From: Trochalopteron elliotii
Taxonomy: Eukaryota > Chordata > Aves > Passeriformes > Leiothrichidae
DNA length: 64,000 nt
Direction of reading: 5' to 3'
NCBI GenBank assembly: GCA_024734555.1
Contig: JANPWX010000359.1
Coordinates: 1,511,042-1,575,041, forward strand
The notes under the pieces are model-generated. The model did not search any database. It was not told where the DNA came from and was given only the letters and a program-made list of their open reading frames with translations. This document shows positions 52,471 through 64,000 of this stretch, in pieces. The number at the start of each line of letters is the position of its first letter. Within the stretch, counting starts at the first letter, position 1. Both the position numbers and the translations under genes were made by a program.

Positions 52471-55086
52471 TCTGCCTGCTGGCAAAGATGTCTTCACTCT
52501 CAAAATAATGTGAATTAAAAGTTGGACTGTACCTTCTGCCACCACAGATTAAACTAAGATGCATGTTATGGTTCAATTGTCTGGCTTTGTCTGGGCTCTT
52601 AGTAATCCTTAGGTCCGTATGAATTTCTGAGGAGACAGATTTATTTTGATTATGCATCATTTGTTGTAGGGAGGAGTTGTTCTTTTCAGTGTGCCAGAAG
52701 TGAAATACCATGTGCCAAACATTTTACATTCCAGATTTTTTTATGTTAAAAATGTCTATTTGGAGCAGCACAGGTCTCTTGTAAGAAATTCTGCAATATG
52801 CACTTTGATTCATTCTGCTTAATTACTGTCTCAGCTATTTCATGATTGTTCAAGCTACTGCAGTGGATATTCAGGTGATAGTTTTTAGTTTTAAAGCTTT
52901 TTATACCTGTCAGAAGGCAGTATGTTGGGATGGGGAGCATAACCATACAGCCACCTAGACTTACAACAACCCAAGCAGTTGAAATTGTTTCAGGATGTAC
53001 AGGCACCATGCAGTTCTATCAATGGAGGAGGTGGGATAGAAGCAGAGTTTTACCCCAGTATTCCCTCTGCCCAAAGGAAGAACATATTGAGGAAGCTTTT
53101 ATTCAATGACTTGGTTACATCCTCCCTAGGATGACTTTGCTCCTGGATCACCATCAAAATAGGAAGGGCCTGAAACCCTTCTGCCACCATTAAAGAGAAA
53201 TTCCATTCCTTCTGGTCTGCGGACAATGGTTTAAATACTTAGGGGACAGAAAAAAACGCTGCCTTTCCCTCTCTATTCCTTTTTGCATTTGTGAGCACGT
53301 AGATGCTCTCCCTGTCATCTTTTCACCTTCTTATCTGAGCAAATAGGTTGTATTTGAGCCTTGAGTCTTTAGAGACATATCAATCTCTGTAGCTCTTGCT
53401 TTAGCCTTGCCCTGAGTGTTAAATGTGTGCGGCAGTTCCATTCCAGCAGCTCTCAGAGAGGTACAGGGCATCTTCTGGAGCTGAGGGAAAAGCTTAGCTC
53501 TACGTATGTAGAATGAAAATGAGAAAAGAGAAAAACAAAGTCTGATTCTTGAGCAAATGCAGAGCAGCAGACTGTATTCTGGGATATCCTGGAAGGTTGA
53601 GAGAATATATACGTTATCAACCAAAAAGTTCATACTCATCAGTTTCTAGATAAATTTATGCGATTGCTTCCAGATTTTCCTTAGAAAACAAAGTTATCAA
53701 GGTGAGGGGAGAAGAGAGAAGTTGTTTGGGTTTCTGTTTTGTTTTTCATTTTGCTGGCAGATTGTTGGAAAGTATCTTCAGACATTCCTTTTAAAGTTTG
53801 AAAACTCAGCCATGCAAGAGACAAGAGAAAGCATGGAAGAAATAGGGAATATGTTCAGTACATATGTTGCTGAAGAACTTTTCAGAGTTGTGTGTGTGTG
53901 GTAGGTGATTTTTTAACAAGTCAGACCATTTACAACCTTCCTATATAATTTACAACCTTACTTATTTCTATAGGAAAAAATCTGAAAAAGAAGAAATATC
54001 TTTAAAGACTTTTACTTGCCTAGACACAGTCTGGTATCTTACATTCTATTAAGAGACCATGAGGACTAGAATGCATATTTCATGTGTACTTTATGTTCAG
54101 AAACACATCTAGGAGGCCTTGGGCCATTGCAGAACTTAACTGTAATTGAAGTTATAGTAGTTCATGTTGTAGATCCTCAAAGCAATTCTGAGGTTCTGTA
54201 AAGACACAGCAAGTAAGATCTATTACAAGTGAGTTTTGCCAAGCTGTAGAAGACATGGGTTTACAACTGTCTGTCCTAAAATGTGTACTTAAAATTGTGT
54301 GAAAAATTGAGTTTAGGACCCGTCACTCTCAGAGTCTGAGAATCTCATTCATTGAGGGATAAGCAGAGATACTTTCTGGGTCTTCCAGTAACCCCATGGA
54401 ACATATACACAGACATCATAGGATTTTGAACTTATGTATTTCTTAAGTTTAAAAACTACCTTTTAAAAAATCTATTCCCCTTCCCCCTGCTGTTTTAACT
54501 CAGGGCAAGTTACATTGACCACAAAACATTCTTATGCGTGACTTCTCTGGTTCTGTATTGTACATAAATCTATTAGGAAAACAAGTCTTCATTCTCAAAA
54601 GACATGCAAGACAGCAATTATTCAGGTACATATATTACTATTTTCACTTGAGTGAGCAAGGTGTATTTTAATATCATCACCTGTGCAAATTTAAAAAAAA
54701 ATTATTTTTGCAATTAATGACTTTGAAATTATGATCATCTTTTTCTGACTAGAAAAAAAAAGAGGAAAAAGATCAATATATAAAATATATGATTAATTTC
54801 ATGGAATTAAAGGAAAAAAAACCCCTCAGGTTCCAAGATATTATGTCTTTAAATACCACACACTTGCAGAGGAAGAGATTAACATTTGCTGAAGAGAATG
54901 AAAAGTTTCTCAGTGACTTAGATGGTTGGCATTATTTAAGTTCCAGGGGTTCTCAAAAAATATTTCAAATATTCTCCTTATTATTACAGTTATTTTTTTG
55001 TTCATAATAATACATGAGCATATCACTGTCTCATGAACCTTGTGGGAATTTGCTGTGGGAAATGCAAACTATTCCAGTTTGCATAA

Positions 55087-55120
55087 ATAGTCACTTTAAA
55101 AAAAAATAGTCACTTTAAAA
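55087..55120. repeat. Short direct duplication
   Basis: ATAGTCACTTTAAAA occurs at 55087 and again at about 55106, separated by a few A residues. Confidence 0.8.
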
Positions 55121-58100
55121 ACAGCTGGAAGTGAGTGATGACTCAGCTGGAAAGTCAATGCTACATTTTTTTCTGTAAGAACAGCATATGACCAGTCACT
55201 TCAGCTGAATCAATAGACATATCTCAAATTTGATTACATAATAAAAATTATATTTTTCCCGTTTGTGAGACAATTCTAGAGTAGTAACAGAAGAAAGCTG
55301 GCAAATAAAATATTTTTACACAATTATGAAATAGCTATCTTTGAGTTGGAATATTTTACTTCATTAGGAGAGTTCTGTAACTTTTGGTAGTAGTATTAAT
55401 AAATGAGAAAATAGTTTAAAGTAATTCACTTTCAGAGTTCTTCTGCTGAAACTCAGCCAATTGGAAGTTGAAGATTTTTTTTTTCCCAACTCTGAGTTTT
55501 ATAAGATACACCCAGGTACAGGCATCTAAAAAGTAAAATTTATTTATTTATTTAGAGGTGTGCTCCCATCAACCACCAAAATGGACAAGGAGAAAGAACC
55601 CTTCTTTTGGCTTTGTGTGTCTGTTTCCTCACACCTTTTTATCCTTGTAGTGGAAGAATAAACAGACCAAAATGTGGTTAAGAATTTTTATCTCAAAAGC
55701 TGTTTAAAGGTCTTTCTAATTCATAAAAAACATTAATATGCATAATATTGCTTCTTTTCTCTTTCTGTTAAAAGCTGGATTTTCTCTGAAGGCATAATAC
55801 TAAAATTATGATAATCATATACTGTTGATTCTGTGTAAAATTTGCCCCTTTAAAAAATGCTCTGTAATAATGTTTACAGTATATAGCTGGTTATGTGTGT
55901 TAGGTACATCTTCTTATTGAATCAATTAATCAGTTAACAGAATTTAAAAAGCAGCTAGAGGCTAGCCTGGATCTACCTCACAGCAAACACTTTTGTGAAT
56001 TATTGGTTGCTGTTGACAGAAAGAATGTGTCCTACCACCAACAGAACTCCTGCAGCCTCTTGCTCATGGTAGTGCTTTTATTCTGTCATTAAGGCCAAAG
56101 AAGACTTTTATCAGTTTTTTCTTTATTGGCAACTGCTGGTGTGCTGTCCCCTGAATAATAACTGAAAATTTGCTAGATTTTTAAAAGCCTAGAAAAAAAT
56201 TATACCAGCTTTCCATATAATCTGGTTTTAGAGCTGTGTTGGGTTTTTTTTTGTGCTCATTCAGAGTTGCTTTACCCCAGTTGTCTCCTTTAGAATTTCC
56301 TTGGTGGTTTGTTTTTCTTGAGGACTGCCTATGAAATGTGTTTTGTGTCAGTGATACTGGATATGATTTAAAACCATCATGTTTCCTGTAAACATTATTG
56401 TATTTATTTTCTTGCACATGGGTTATTTGTGGGGGCCTATTAAAAGATCACATTTTCTGTTGTGGTATTCCTTACTTTATGAAGCAAGTGATGAGGGTTT
56501 CTCAAGACATGTATTAAAAGGACAAAAAAAACTTTATTGCACTTCTTACAGGAAGGCTATTATAAGCAGAGCTGCAAGACAAATAAATGATGGACAAATT
56601 CTTTAACAAATCATTCACTGAACCCAGGTTCCAAAAGGAACAATTCAGTACTCGTAAGATATTCCAGTAAAAACATCTCTCTGTGTGATTGGGCTGTGTG
56701 ATTGTGAGAGCATAAAGATAAGCACAGGAAAGGCAATGGGGGAGGTTTATTTCCTTGCCTGATTTCAGAATAGAGCAGCAGGAGAGATCACACAGGTATG
56801 ACAGTAAACCACTCTGTTTTGAGCAGGGAAGGGTCCAACCAGAATTAAAACCACAGTGTTAACCTGGTTACTGTGCATTTTCACAGTCTTCCTTCCACTG
56901 TGTGCATGGAACAGCATCATGGATTTATTTAGCCTGTCCATATCAGGATAACTTTTAGCAATGGGGTCCATTTGTTCTGTTCTACTCTGTTGTTGGTGTT
57001 GTTATTGTTCAAAAGGAAATCTAGTTCACACATTCAAAATGATGTTATTTCTATGATAAATTTTCTTAGATGGGAGTTGGCTGTTTCATTGCATGGTTGA
57101 CTTTAATTTTGTAAACAATGAAAAAAATGAAAAGTGCTTATCTACTCTGCCAATTTATCTTGTCCTATGATAAAATGCTGGTAGAATAAAAATTTTATCT
57201 TTTTATTCTTCATACTTGCCCTTGGCTTAGCTCTCAAAATAGCTAAGATGAAGTAATCTCATTATTTTATGGAATGTATTTATAAAAGTGTACAGTACAC
57301 TGTTAAATAAACCTAAAATTTAGAATTCTCACAGAGAACACACACTATAAAGCCCTTGTAAATCTGGAACTCACTGTTTTTCTTCAGGACTCTTCCTTGC
57401 AAAGTGTTTGAAGAGTTCTATAGCTGTATCATCTTTCCTACTTTTGCCCAGTTCAGGGTTACTGCACATCATGACTTGAGATGGTCATATTTACATTCTT
57501 TGAAGAGGATATTCACTGTGCCTGAATCAATCTTACTCTAAGCCAAACAACCCCACCTGCCAAGCAAACAGGACAGTGGTGGCCATCCAGTAGTTGGGGC
57601 TGGAATATAATTTTGAGCATAGAGCTAAAATTCTAGTGAAAATATAAGAAAGCAGTGAAGACTCAACGGTCCTGTCCCTAGTGATGAACCTGTCTCTCCT
57701 TAGCTCCTGTACTGCAGAAATACTGCTTAGAGACCCAGTCTGCAGCCTCACAGTTTTTAAGATAACTCTGTCATGTTGGTTGTTAGTGGAACTACCATCT
57801 CTGAATAAAGTTACTCAGTTTTGCATGTGTTTTCATAACTAAACTCCCAGGCTTTACATCATCCCTCTCTATTTCATTCATGCCAATACATTGTATTCTG
57901 GTTGAATTTGAGAGGTGCAGTTCACTTTTATTAATTTTCTATGTTTTAGGTAAACACAAGCAGATCTCTTGGATTCTGCTGTGTCATATGAAATAGTAGA
58001 TCTTAATTTTCTGTTTTGTGTCCATGCACACTTCTATTGAAATTTTCAGTGGTAATGACCCATGACCAGACTGGGAGATATTTCCATACAAGAGTATGTT

Positions 58101-58392
58101 GGTTGTGTATCACACCAGAGGGAACTGCAGGTAGCAGTTTTAATGAATGAATGAGAAAAGTGAAAGCAGTTCTTTTGAAGGGATACAAAGTAATGCTATG
58201 AAGAATGAGGAAAAAACTACCAAGGCTGAGACTTATTTTGTAAATAAAATGCAAACTTTCTTGCCAGAGTAGGTTAGTTCATTTTGGTATCTGGAAAAAA
58301 ATGGATTTTATGGTCTCTCTTTCCACAGGTTGTCTGCTATGGAGTGAGCATAGTGTCTCTCGGTCATATCAGGGTTGCTCAGTCTTCTCTAA

Positions 58393-58594
58393 GAGAGTGA
58401 GGAGGTGCTGGAACAGCTGAGAACTGGAATAGAGAAGTGGTGAATGTTCCGTTACTGGAAGTGTCCAAGGCCAGGTCTGGTGGGGCTTGGAGAAACGAGG
58501 TCTAGTAGAAGGTGTCCCTGCATGTGGCAGGAAGGTTGGAACTAGATGATCTTTAAGGTCTCTTCCAACCCAAACCATTCCATGATTCTATGAT
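58393..58594 (+). mobile_element. CR1 LINE 3' end, sense
   Basis: GAGGTGCTGGAACAGCTGAG, then CTGGAAGTGTCCAAGGCCAG, GTAGAAGGTGTCCCTGCATG and GATCTTTAAGGTCTCTTCCA, ending CATTCCATGATTCTATGATC. This is a classic short 5'-truncated avian CR1 tail of about 200 bp, in the same orientation as KCNH8. Confidence 0.92.
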
Positions 58595-58692
58595 CCTTTA
58601 GATATGTCAGACTTTACCAGGAGAATGAGATAATTATAAGCCATGAAATATTCTGGACTCTATTTAATGCTATGCTCTGACTATTCTGATTT

Positions 58693-58895
58693 AGGAAATA
58701 ATTCTTCACCAAAAGTGTTATCAAGCTTGGAACAGCCTGCCCAGGGAAGTGGTTGAGTCACCACCCCTGAAAGTATTTGTAAGATGTGTCAGAGTGGCAC
58801 CTGGGGACATGGTTTACTGGTGGAGTTCACAACTAGTGAATGCAAATTGATGATCTTAAGGGTCTTCTCCAACCTAAATTATTCTAGGATTCGAT
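58693..58895 (+). mobile_element. Second CR1 LINE 3' end, sense, different subfamily
   Basis: TTCTTCACCAAAAGTGTTAT, then GGAACAGCCTGCCCAGGGAA, GTGGTTGAGTCACCACCCCT, CTGGGGACATGGTTTACTGG and GGGTCTTCTCCAACCTAAAT, ending TTCTAGGATTCGATGAA. It belongs with the subfamily seen at 12215 (GGACATGGTTT..TGGTGGA) rather than with the copy 100 bp upstream. Confidence 0.9.
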
Positions 58896-59159
58896 GAACT
58901 GCTTTGAAGGAGAGCAGACATATGTTTCGTGTCAATTTAGTCAGTAAGGCTGATTTTCCAGTTCTTCTGCATTGCTAGGGGAGCACAGGTCTATGAAAGT
59001 TTGTCAGAAGTTGTCAGGGTTTATATTTCTGATTTATACTGAAAAAGTAGATCCCTTTTTTCCAAAGGGACAAGAAAAGAGTTATGCCTCCACTTTCTAT
59101 TAACCTTAAGTGGATGATTGAAGCCTCGTTTTCACACAACAGAAAAGACAAGAGTTACA

Positions 59160-59226
59160 AAGACTTCTGTGTCTGATTGTGCTTTCTTTTACTGCAATCT
59201 TCCCTCAGAAGATTGTAAGAAGTCTT
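59160..59226. repeat. Nested inverted repeats
   Basis: The outer arms AAGACTTCT (59160-59168) and AGAAGTCTT (59218-59226) enclose a compact hairpin CAATCTTC / GAAGATTG (59195-59202 and 59208-59215) with a 5-base loop. All arms are perfect. Confidence 0.75.
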
Positions 59227-60037
59227 AAACTGTTAGGAGGCTAATGTTAAGCTTAGCAAAGAGGTGTTGTGTTATTTTCTTGTCTTAGAAAATCTTTTGT
59301 AGTTGTCAGATCTGATGTTTGTGGCACTATACCTATCTTCATTTGAAAGGGAAAAAAAAAACGGAAAGACAGCAGTAACAGTTAAAAAATGTATTACCAC
59401 TCTTTCCTGACAAAAGGGAGATAAGACTAAATTGCAAGCATCCTTTTTAAGAGCTATCTTGGGGAGGAGATTACCATTGGCACCAGGAAATAGACCCCGA
59501 AATCTGGGATTTTTCTAGAACAAGATTTCTCACTGTATTTGGGGAGATGAGAAATCCTTTTGATTTTAAGCACAGGGCAAAAATAAGCCAGTTGTATTAA
59601 AGTGATTTTCTGCTTATGCTTGATTTTGTTCTTGGGTCTTTTTTTTCCCTAAGATCAGCCATGGAAAAAAATAAAAAATGAAGTCTGTCAGGTACCCAAA
59701 TTTTTGAAGAACCAGAGAGAAACAGATGGGAGTTTATAAAAAATGAGTTGTCTCTTCCAGAATGGTGAGCTGTGAACTGAGTATGACAAGAAAATAATCA
59801 CACACATGTAGAGGCACACCTGGTGAACAATGTAGTTTGCTAAGGCTCAGGATTGATTCCTTTCCTGAAGGCATCGGGAGACCAGAAAGCAGGAGAATTC
59901 ACAAGTGTCATTCCCTTATTTATGTTACAAGCTACTGACATGTGCTCTGATGGCATCTTATCTTCACAATAAACTCATGTTCTTTCACTTCTAATAACAA
60001 CCATAAAAACTTTTTTGCCAATTCTGGTTGCTAAGAA

Positions 60038-60106
<69 letters not shown>
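60038..60106. repeat. (AAT)23 microsatellite
   Basis: Twenty-three perfect AAT units without interruption, in intron 3, 2.7 kb before exon 4. Likely polymorphic. Confidence 0.97.
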
Positions 60107-60107
<1 letters not shown>

Positions 60108-62763
60108 TCATCTTCAAATTATCACTTCACAATTAATGTAATGCTTTCCTTATTGATGCATGCTTTTCTGTCCCTAGGAGCTGAGTGACTCCCAATACTA
60201 ACACAAAGGTAGCACTAATCCTTTGCAAACAATGTAATCAGCATATGATGGAAGTTTTCACTTGCTGTGAAAATATGCAATTGGTGTGATTCTAAGTGCC
60301 ATATCAAGCCCCACAGCCTGAGCAGTTTAGTGAGTACAACATCCTTAGTGACTGAAACACTGAACTTAGGCAGGACAGATGGAATCTGTGTAAAGCCAAA
60401 AATTATCAGGCTGCTGACACATAAAATTTAAAACCTTACAAGAAACCTGTCCTCATTTAAAGAGTGGATAGAAAGTGAAACTCTGTGTCAGTAAATATAT
60501 AGGAGAAAAAGAAACAATAACTGAATATGTGTACATCAACTGTTTCCATGGTCTCATGGCATTCTGGAAAGAGATGGAATTGTGGACAGCTTTCAGTTCA
60601 GTGCTCAACATATGAAAGAGGCACATCTGAGCCTAGGAATTATAAAGAAAAAAACCTGAAGGCAGCATTACACCATTGTATCAGGCAATCGTATATCAGG
60701 CAAATAGCCTGAAAAAGCTGCATGTTATTTTGCAAGTAGCTACTGAAAGGATACATTTAAAGAATATATTTGAAGTGGCATGGGTGATCTAGCTGAGGTA
60801 AAGAGTAGATTTCTAGATTTCAAGGAGGTTGACCAGAGGTAGAGAAATCCACTTCCATGCTTGGAAGGGCCTCGTATTGCTGGGGTGTTGAAAGTGCTCG
60901 AGGAAGCTCCCCCTGAAGGTACGAGGCCTGCCTTCTGGACGCAGTTCACTGTGGGTCTCACAACATATCACATCACCAAGGCTGTTTTATGTGCCAGGAT
61001 GGACTACCTCAGGCTCTGTAGGCTAAGGACAGGTATTGGATATGGTACAGCATGAGGATGAAGCCTTAAGTTAAGCATCTCAAAAGCATTGCTGGCCAGA
61101 AGCTAGAGAAAAGTGTTTTCCCACAGTGCCTCAGAGCAGGTCTGAAACTGATTTTGTTGACTGCTTTTGGACACAGTAGAGTGAACTGAATGGCCTCATA
61201 CAACATGGCAGTGTAGGCTGAGAAAGGAAAAGACAGGTCTGTAAATGGTTTTTAAGAGAATTTCAAAGTCATATGACAAAACCAGGCTACTATATCTGAA
61301 CAATTCTACAGTGGAGACCCAATTCAATTGACTTAAATTCATTTTTCCTCGGAGAAAGAGATAAGCACTTTGTTCCTACCCAGAATTTAAGAAGACCTAA
61401 AATTTAGTTCGGGTTTTAAGTGGTTTGATGATTGAAAGATTGTTCTTTTTAAAAAACAACATTAATTTATTTGAGTCTTTTCTGAAATAATGTTTTTTAT
61501 TCTATTTTTCTTCATTGTAGCTGATACCAATATGTGTTGGAGATGGGAAAGTATGAGGCTTCTTCATCTGCCGCCTCCAACTTTTGAGTAGCTATTCGGC
61601 TTTGCAGTACAAGGGCTTTCCCTTTTTATTTTTAATTTTCTTTTTCCCCCTTCTCCTTACTGACAAATTTAAAAAATCCTCAATTTGCAAAGGCTCTTGC
61701 AGGAATTACATGAAAACTTTTTTACTGAAAGTTTGGAAAATTTTTCTTCCTATGCATTTTATTATGTATGGTTTTGTGCTGTTAAGCCAAAAATACATCA
61801 GTGTCCTATAATACAAATCTTTCTCACTTTTCTAGGCAGGCTTCAAGGTGTAGCTATTTTGCTTGCTTCTAAATTCTGGTTCTGCTAATTAGTTTTGTGT
61901 TTTGTTAATTTTTTTCCCCTTAATTTGTATGCGTTCAATTGACTTTAATTAAACCTCCTTGACAGACGGCTTCTTCCTTTAGTCCCACAATTTCTTTTTT
62001 CTTAATCCTGACACATCACAAAAAGTCTGCTTTCATTTACTCTGGCATCAATTCACTGTAATTCCATCAGAGTGACTGGAATTACTTTGAATTTACTGCT
62101 CTATAAGCAAGAACAAAATTTGTTCCCATGATTGACAATTACAGATGTCTGAATGGAGGTAAAAACCACAAACCTTTCCAAAATAATGTTCAGTCTTTAC
62201 TCTTAATGGGTTTCATGTCACCAAGGAATATGTCAAGTAATTTTGCCAGTGACCATGTGGTGGGAAAAGAAATCTAAATGCATGAATGTAAGAATTGATT
62301 ACTACTAATGAGCAAGCTTACAAATTAGCATATTCTGACATAATGGAAGCCTAGTACAAGTCTGTTTTTAAAAAGTACACCACAAGGGATTTTCTTCTTT
62401 CTGTGAAGTGAGAGAGAGAGTAGGATCACCTCAAGGATATTTTCAGTGGTTACTTCTAGACAACCTTCCCTCTGATCAATAATGTCTACTTGCTGAAACA
62501 GTAGAGAGTATATTTTTCTTATCTATGAAATCATATGTTGCAATTACTTGCTTCTGAGTTGAGTAATTTGACAATTAAAATTTTACAGTGGTTTTTATAT
62601 GTCCTTCAGGAGAGGGAGGTTTTGTTTCTTTGCTGCAAAAGATTAAGCAAAAGAAAAGGTGTGCATAATATTTGCATTTCTACCAATGTCTGAAAAGTCA
62701 GTAGTTGAGGTCCCAAAGATTAAAATGTTATTTCCTGATCTTTAATGGACTCTCATTTCTGTT

Positions 62764-62769
62764 CAGCAG
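62764..62769 (+). promoter_or_regulatory. KCNH8: Tandem NAGNAG splice acceptor of exon 4
   Basis: TTCAGCAG precedes exon 4, giving two AG acceptors three bases apart. Both keep the phase-1 junction with exon 3. The downstream site reads KKE-E-K-W, the upstream site KKE-A-E-K-W. The preceding pyrimidine run (CTCATTTCTGTTCAG) serves either. Usage cannot be decided from DNA alone. Confidence 0.8.
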
Positions 62770-62897
62770 AAAAATGGAAAGGAAGAGGAAGAGCAGGATC
62801 ACATTTTGAGTCAGCACGCAGACGGAGTAGAGCTGTCCTTTATCATATCTCTGGACATCTACAAAGAAGAGAGAAGAACAAATTAAAAATTAATAAT
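62770..62897 (+). CDS. KCNH8: KCNH8 exon 4: EAG-domain to S1 linker
   Basis: Fourth coding exon, 128 nt. Two bases complete a Glu codon split with exon 3, then 42 codons run through [20 protein letters not shown] and [22 protein letters not shown] to the donor AAT|GTAGGT at 62898 (phase 0). This is the basic linker between the PAS/PAC fold and the first membrane segment; the block from SARRRSR to KLKINN matches KCNH8 residues of about 160-190 as I recall them. The start was chosen at the second of two tandem CAG acceptors (62764-62769), because that gives a gap-free alignment (KKE-E-K) with human KCNH8. The first acceptor would make the exon start at 62767 and add one Ala. The frame remains open for a while into the intron, so the boundary rests on the GTAGGT donor and the family alignment. 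Confidence 0.92.
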
Positions 62898-64000
62898 GTA
62901 GGTGAAATTATTTTCTTCCCATCCACCTCGCCCCCCCCAAAACATCTTTGCACTATCTTAAAAAAAAAAAAAATAAATTAAAAGTGCTGTGAAAGGTCAG
63001 TGAGTAGTTGAGAAACATCCTACTCATAATTTTACAGTAACAAGGATTGGGATGTGTCTCATTGAAGTATATTTCTGCCTACTGTGGCGTGTGTTACCAT
63101 ACAGCAAGATAGTGCATTTAATTGTACTGTAAACAAACATTTAATGCCATGAAAGCCACAATATAAAATTTCTCAGAATTTACACTCCACAGGTTCTCAG
63201 AATTTTAGGTTCCAATTTACCTTGTCATCTCAATTATTTTATCTCAATTATTACTATTTGCCAAAAAAAACAAAAAAAATTAAGAGACGCAAGGTCTTAC
63301 TCTAGCTGAAACTCTTAATGCTGTCAAGCTCCAAAAGGTCATACTTCATTTAGGCAAGTTTTCATGTGGATTTCTCCAACTCTATGCTGTGATATTTATC
63401 TTTTCATTTCTTAATTGAAGTTATAATGTTTCTGTCTTCAAATCAATTCTGTATTCCCCCAGTAACTATAACTAATGAGTAAGTTCACAAAACATGCTGT
63501 AAATATTGCTAACACTAAATCAAACTGTAGCCAAACCAACAATATAACAGAATGACTTCTAAAGAAATGTAAATGAGAAAAAATAACTGTCCTGTTTTGT
63601 GCAGTACAAATTAAAAGTCAGAAAAACTTGGTATAGATTAAAGATATGAAAATGCACAACTGGTATATATGTCATCAGACATACAGCCACTTCCATTGAA
63701 TTTAAATATTAAGTGTTGAAAAAAGATTAAATGTTGGTAAATTATTAATTTTTTTAAAAAAAATTACAAATGTTTCATGTTGAAGAAGCATAATAGTAAA
63801 AAAACCCCTTCAAAATATGACCAGGTCTCCCAGGGATATTTTCACTGTGTAGTCATATGATAATATTTTTTAGGAACATGACTCTTAAATAGTTTTTGGT
63901 GACTTACCTGTACTGTTAAAATGCTAGTGCAGATGTTATTTTACCATGTTAAAACATTTATTCTGCGACTAATTTACTGGCTTTAGTACATGCATTTTTG
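62898..64000 (+). other. KCNH8: KCNH8 intron 4, 5' part (continues beyond window)
   Basis: Phase 0 intron starting with GTAGGT. It holds a C-run and an A-run near 62930-62975 and otherwise AT-rich sequence without any recognised element. In the KCNH8 proteins I recall, the next residues would be Asn-Val-Phe-Val-Asp-Lys leading to S1; no exon encoding that is seen before the window ends. Confidence 0.85.

Larger units (their letters stand above)
47996..62769 (+). other. KCNH8: KCNH8 intron 3
   Basis: Intron of about 14.8 kb, phase 1, from GTTTGT at 47996 to the CAGCAG acceptor ending at 62769. It holds an antisense CR1 at 52217, a short duplication at 55087, two sense CR1 3' ends at 58393 and 58693, a small nested inverted repeat at 59160-59226 and an (AAT)23 microsatellite at 60038. 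The stretch 60830-61230 is somewhat less AT-rich than its surroundings and could be an old repeat, but I cannot assign it. In 48000-52210, 52480-55080, 55125-58390 and 61230-62740 I see only AT-rich intron sequence without coding evidence. Confidence 0.9.

Noticed and set aside
52277..52711. Open frame of 144 codons on the minus strand
   Set aside because: About half of it lies over an antisense CR1 3' end; the translation is not a known protein.
60830..61230. Possible old retroelement in intron 3
   Set aside because: Slightly less AT-rich and more complex than its surroundings, but no terminal repeats, tail or protein motif were found to support a call.

Overview
The window looks like the interior of one long, intron-rich vertebrate gene on the + strand, from a bird. 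The avian call rests on CR1 LINE fragments with the typical avian 3' end (tails of the ATTCTATGATTCTAT type), very low CpG, AT-rich introns, and one short solo LTR of a kind I associate with songbirds. Passerine is likely but not proven. Three coding exons can be read with confidence. Joined, they encode part of the N-terminal PAS/PAC (EAG) domain and the linker towards S1 of an ELK-type voltage-gated potassium channel. Residue by residue the match is to KCNH8 (Kv12.1), about residues 26 to 190 in the human numbering as I recall it.

Layout: 1-32686 is the 3' part of intron 1; the start-codon exon is not visible and should lie upstream. Exon 2 is 32687-32920, intron 2 is 32921-47863, exon 3 is 47864-47995, intron 3 is 47996-62769, exon 4 is 62770-62897, and 62898-64000 is the start of intron 4. 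Introns 1, 2 and 3 are phase 1 and intron 4 is phase 0. Only 494 of 64,000 bases are coding. The S1-S6 channel core, pore, C-linker and cyclic-nucleotide-binding-homology domain all lie downstream of the window.

The introns carry six CR1 copies or fragments. One of them (15108-15935, antisense) still shows the reverse transcriptase F-A-D-D motif, followed by a frameshift. There is a 497-bp solo LTR with a perfect 5-bp target duplication at 29573-30069. Simple repeats include a 249-nt uninterrupted pyrimidine tract, an (AAT)23 microsatellite, and several short tandem or direct duplications. Most intron sequence shows no recognisable feature.

No bacterial-type system, RNA gene, CRISPR array, CpG-island promoter or second gene was seen, and I do not think the window holds a new multi-gene system. 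The items most worth a second look are the tandem CAGCAG acceptor of exon 4, the symmetric phase 1-1 exons 2 and 3, the LTR 2.6 kb upstream of exon 2, the long pyrimidine mirror-type tract in intron 2, an unexplained 38-bp dispersed repeat in intron 1, and a GC-rich patch at 28300-28800 that I cannot classify.
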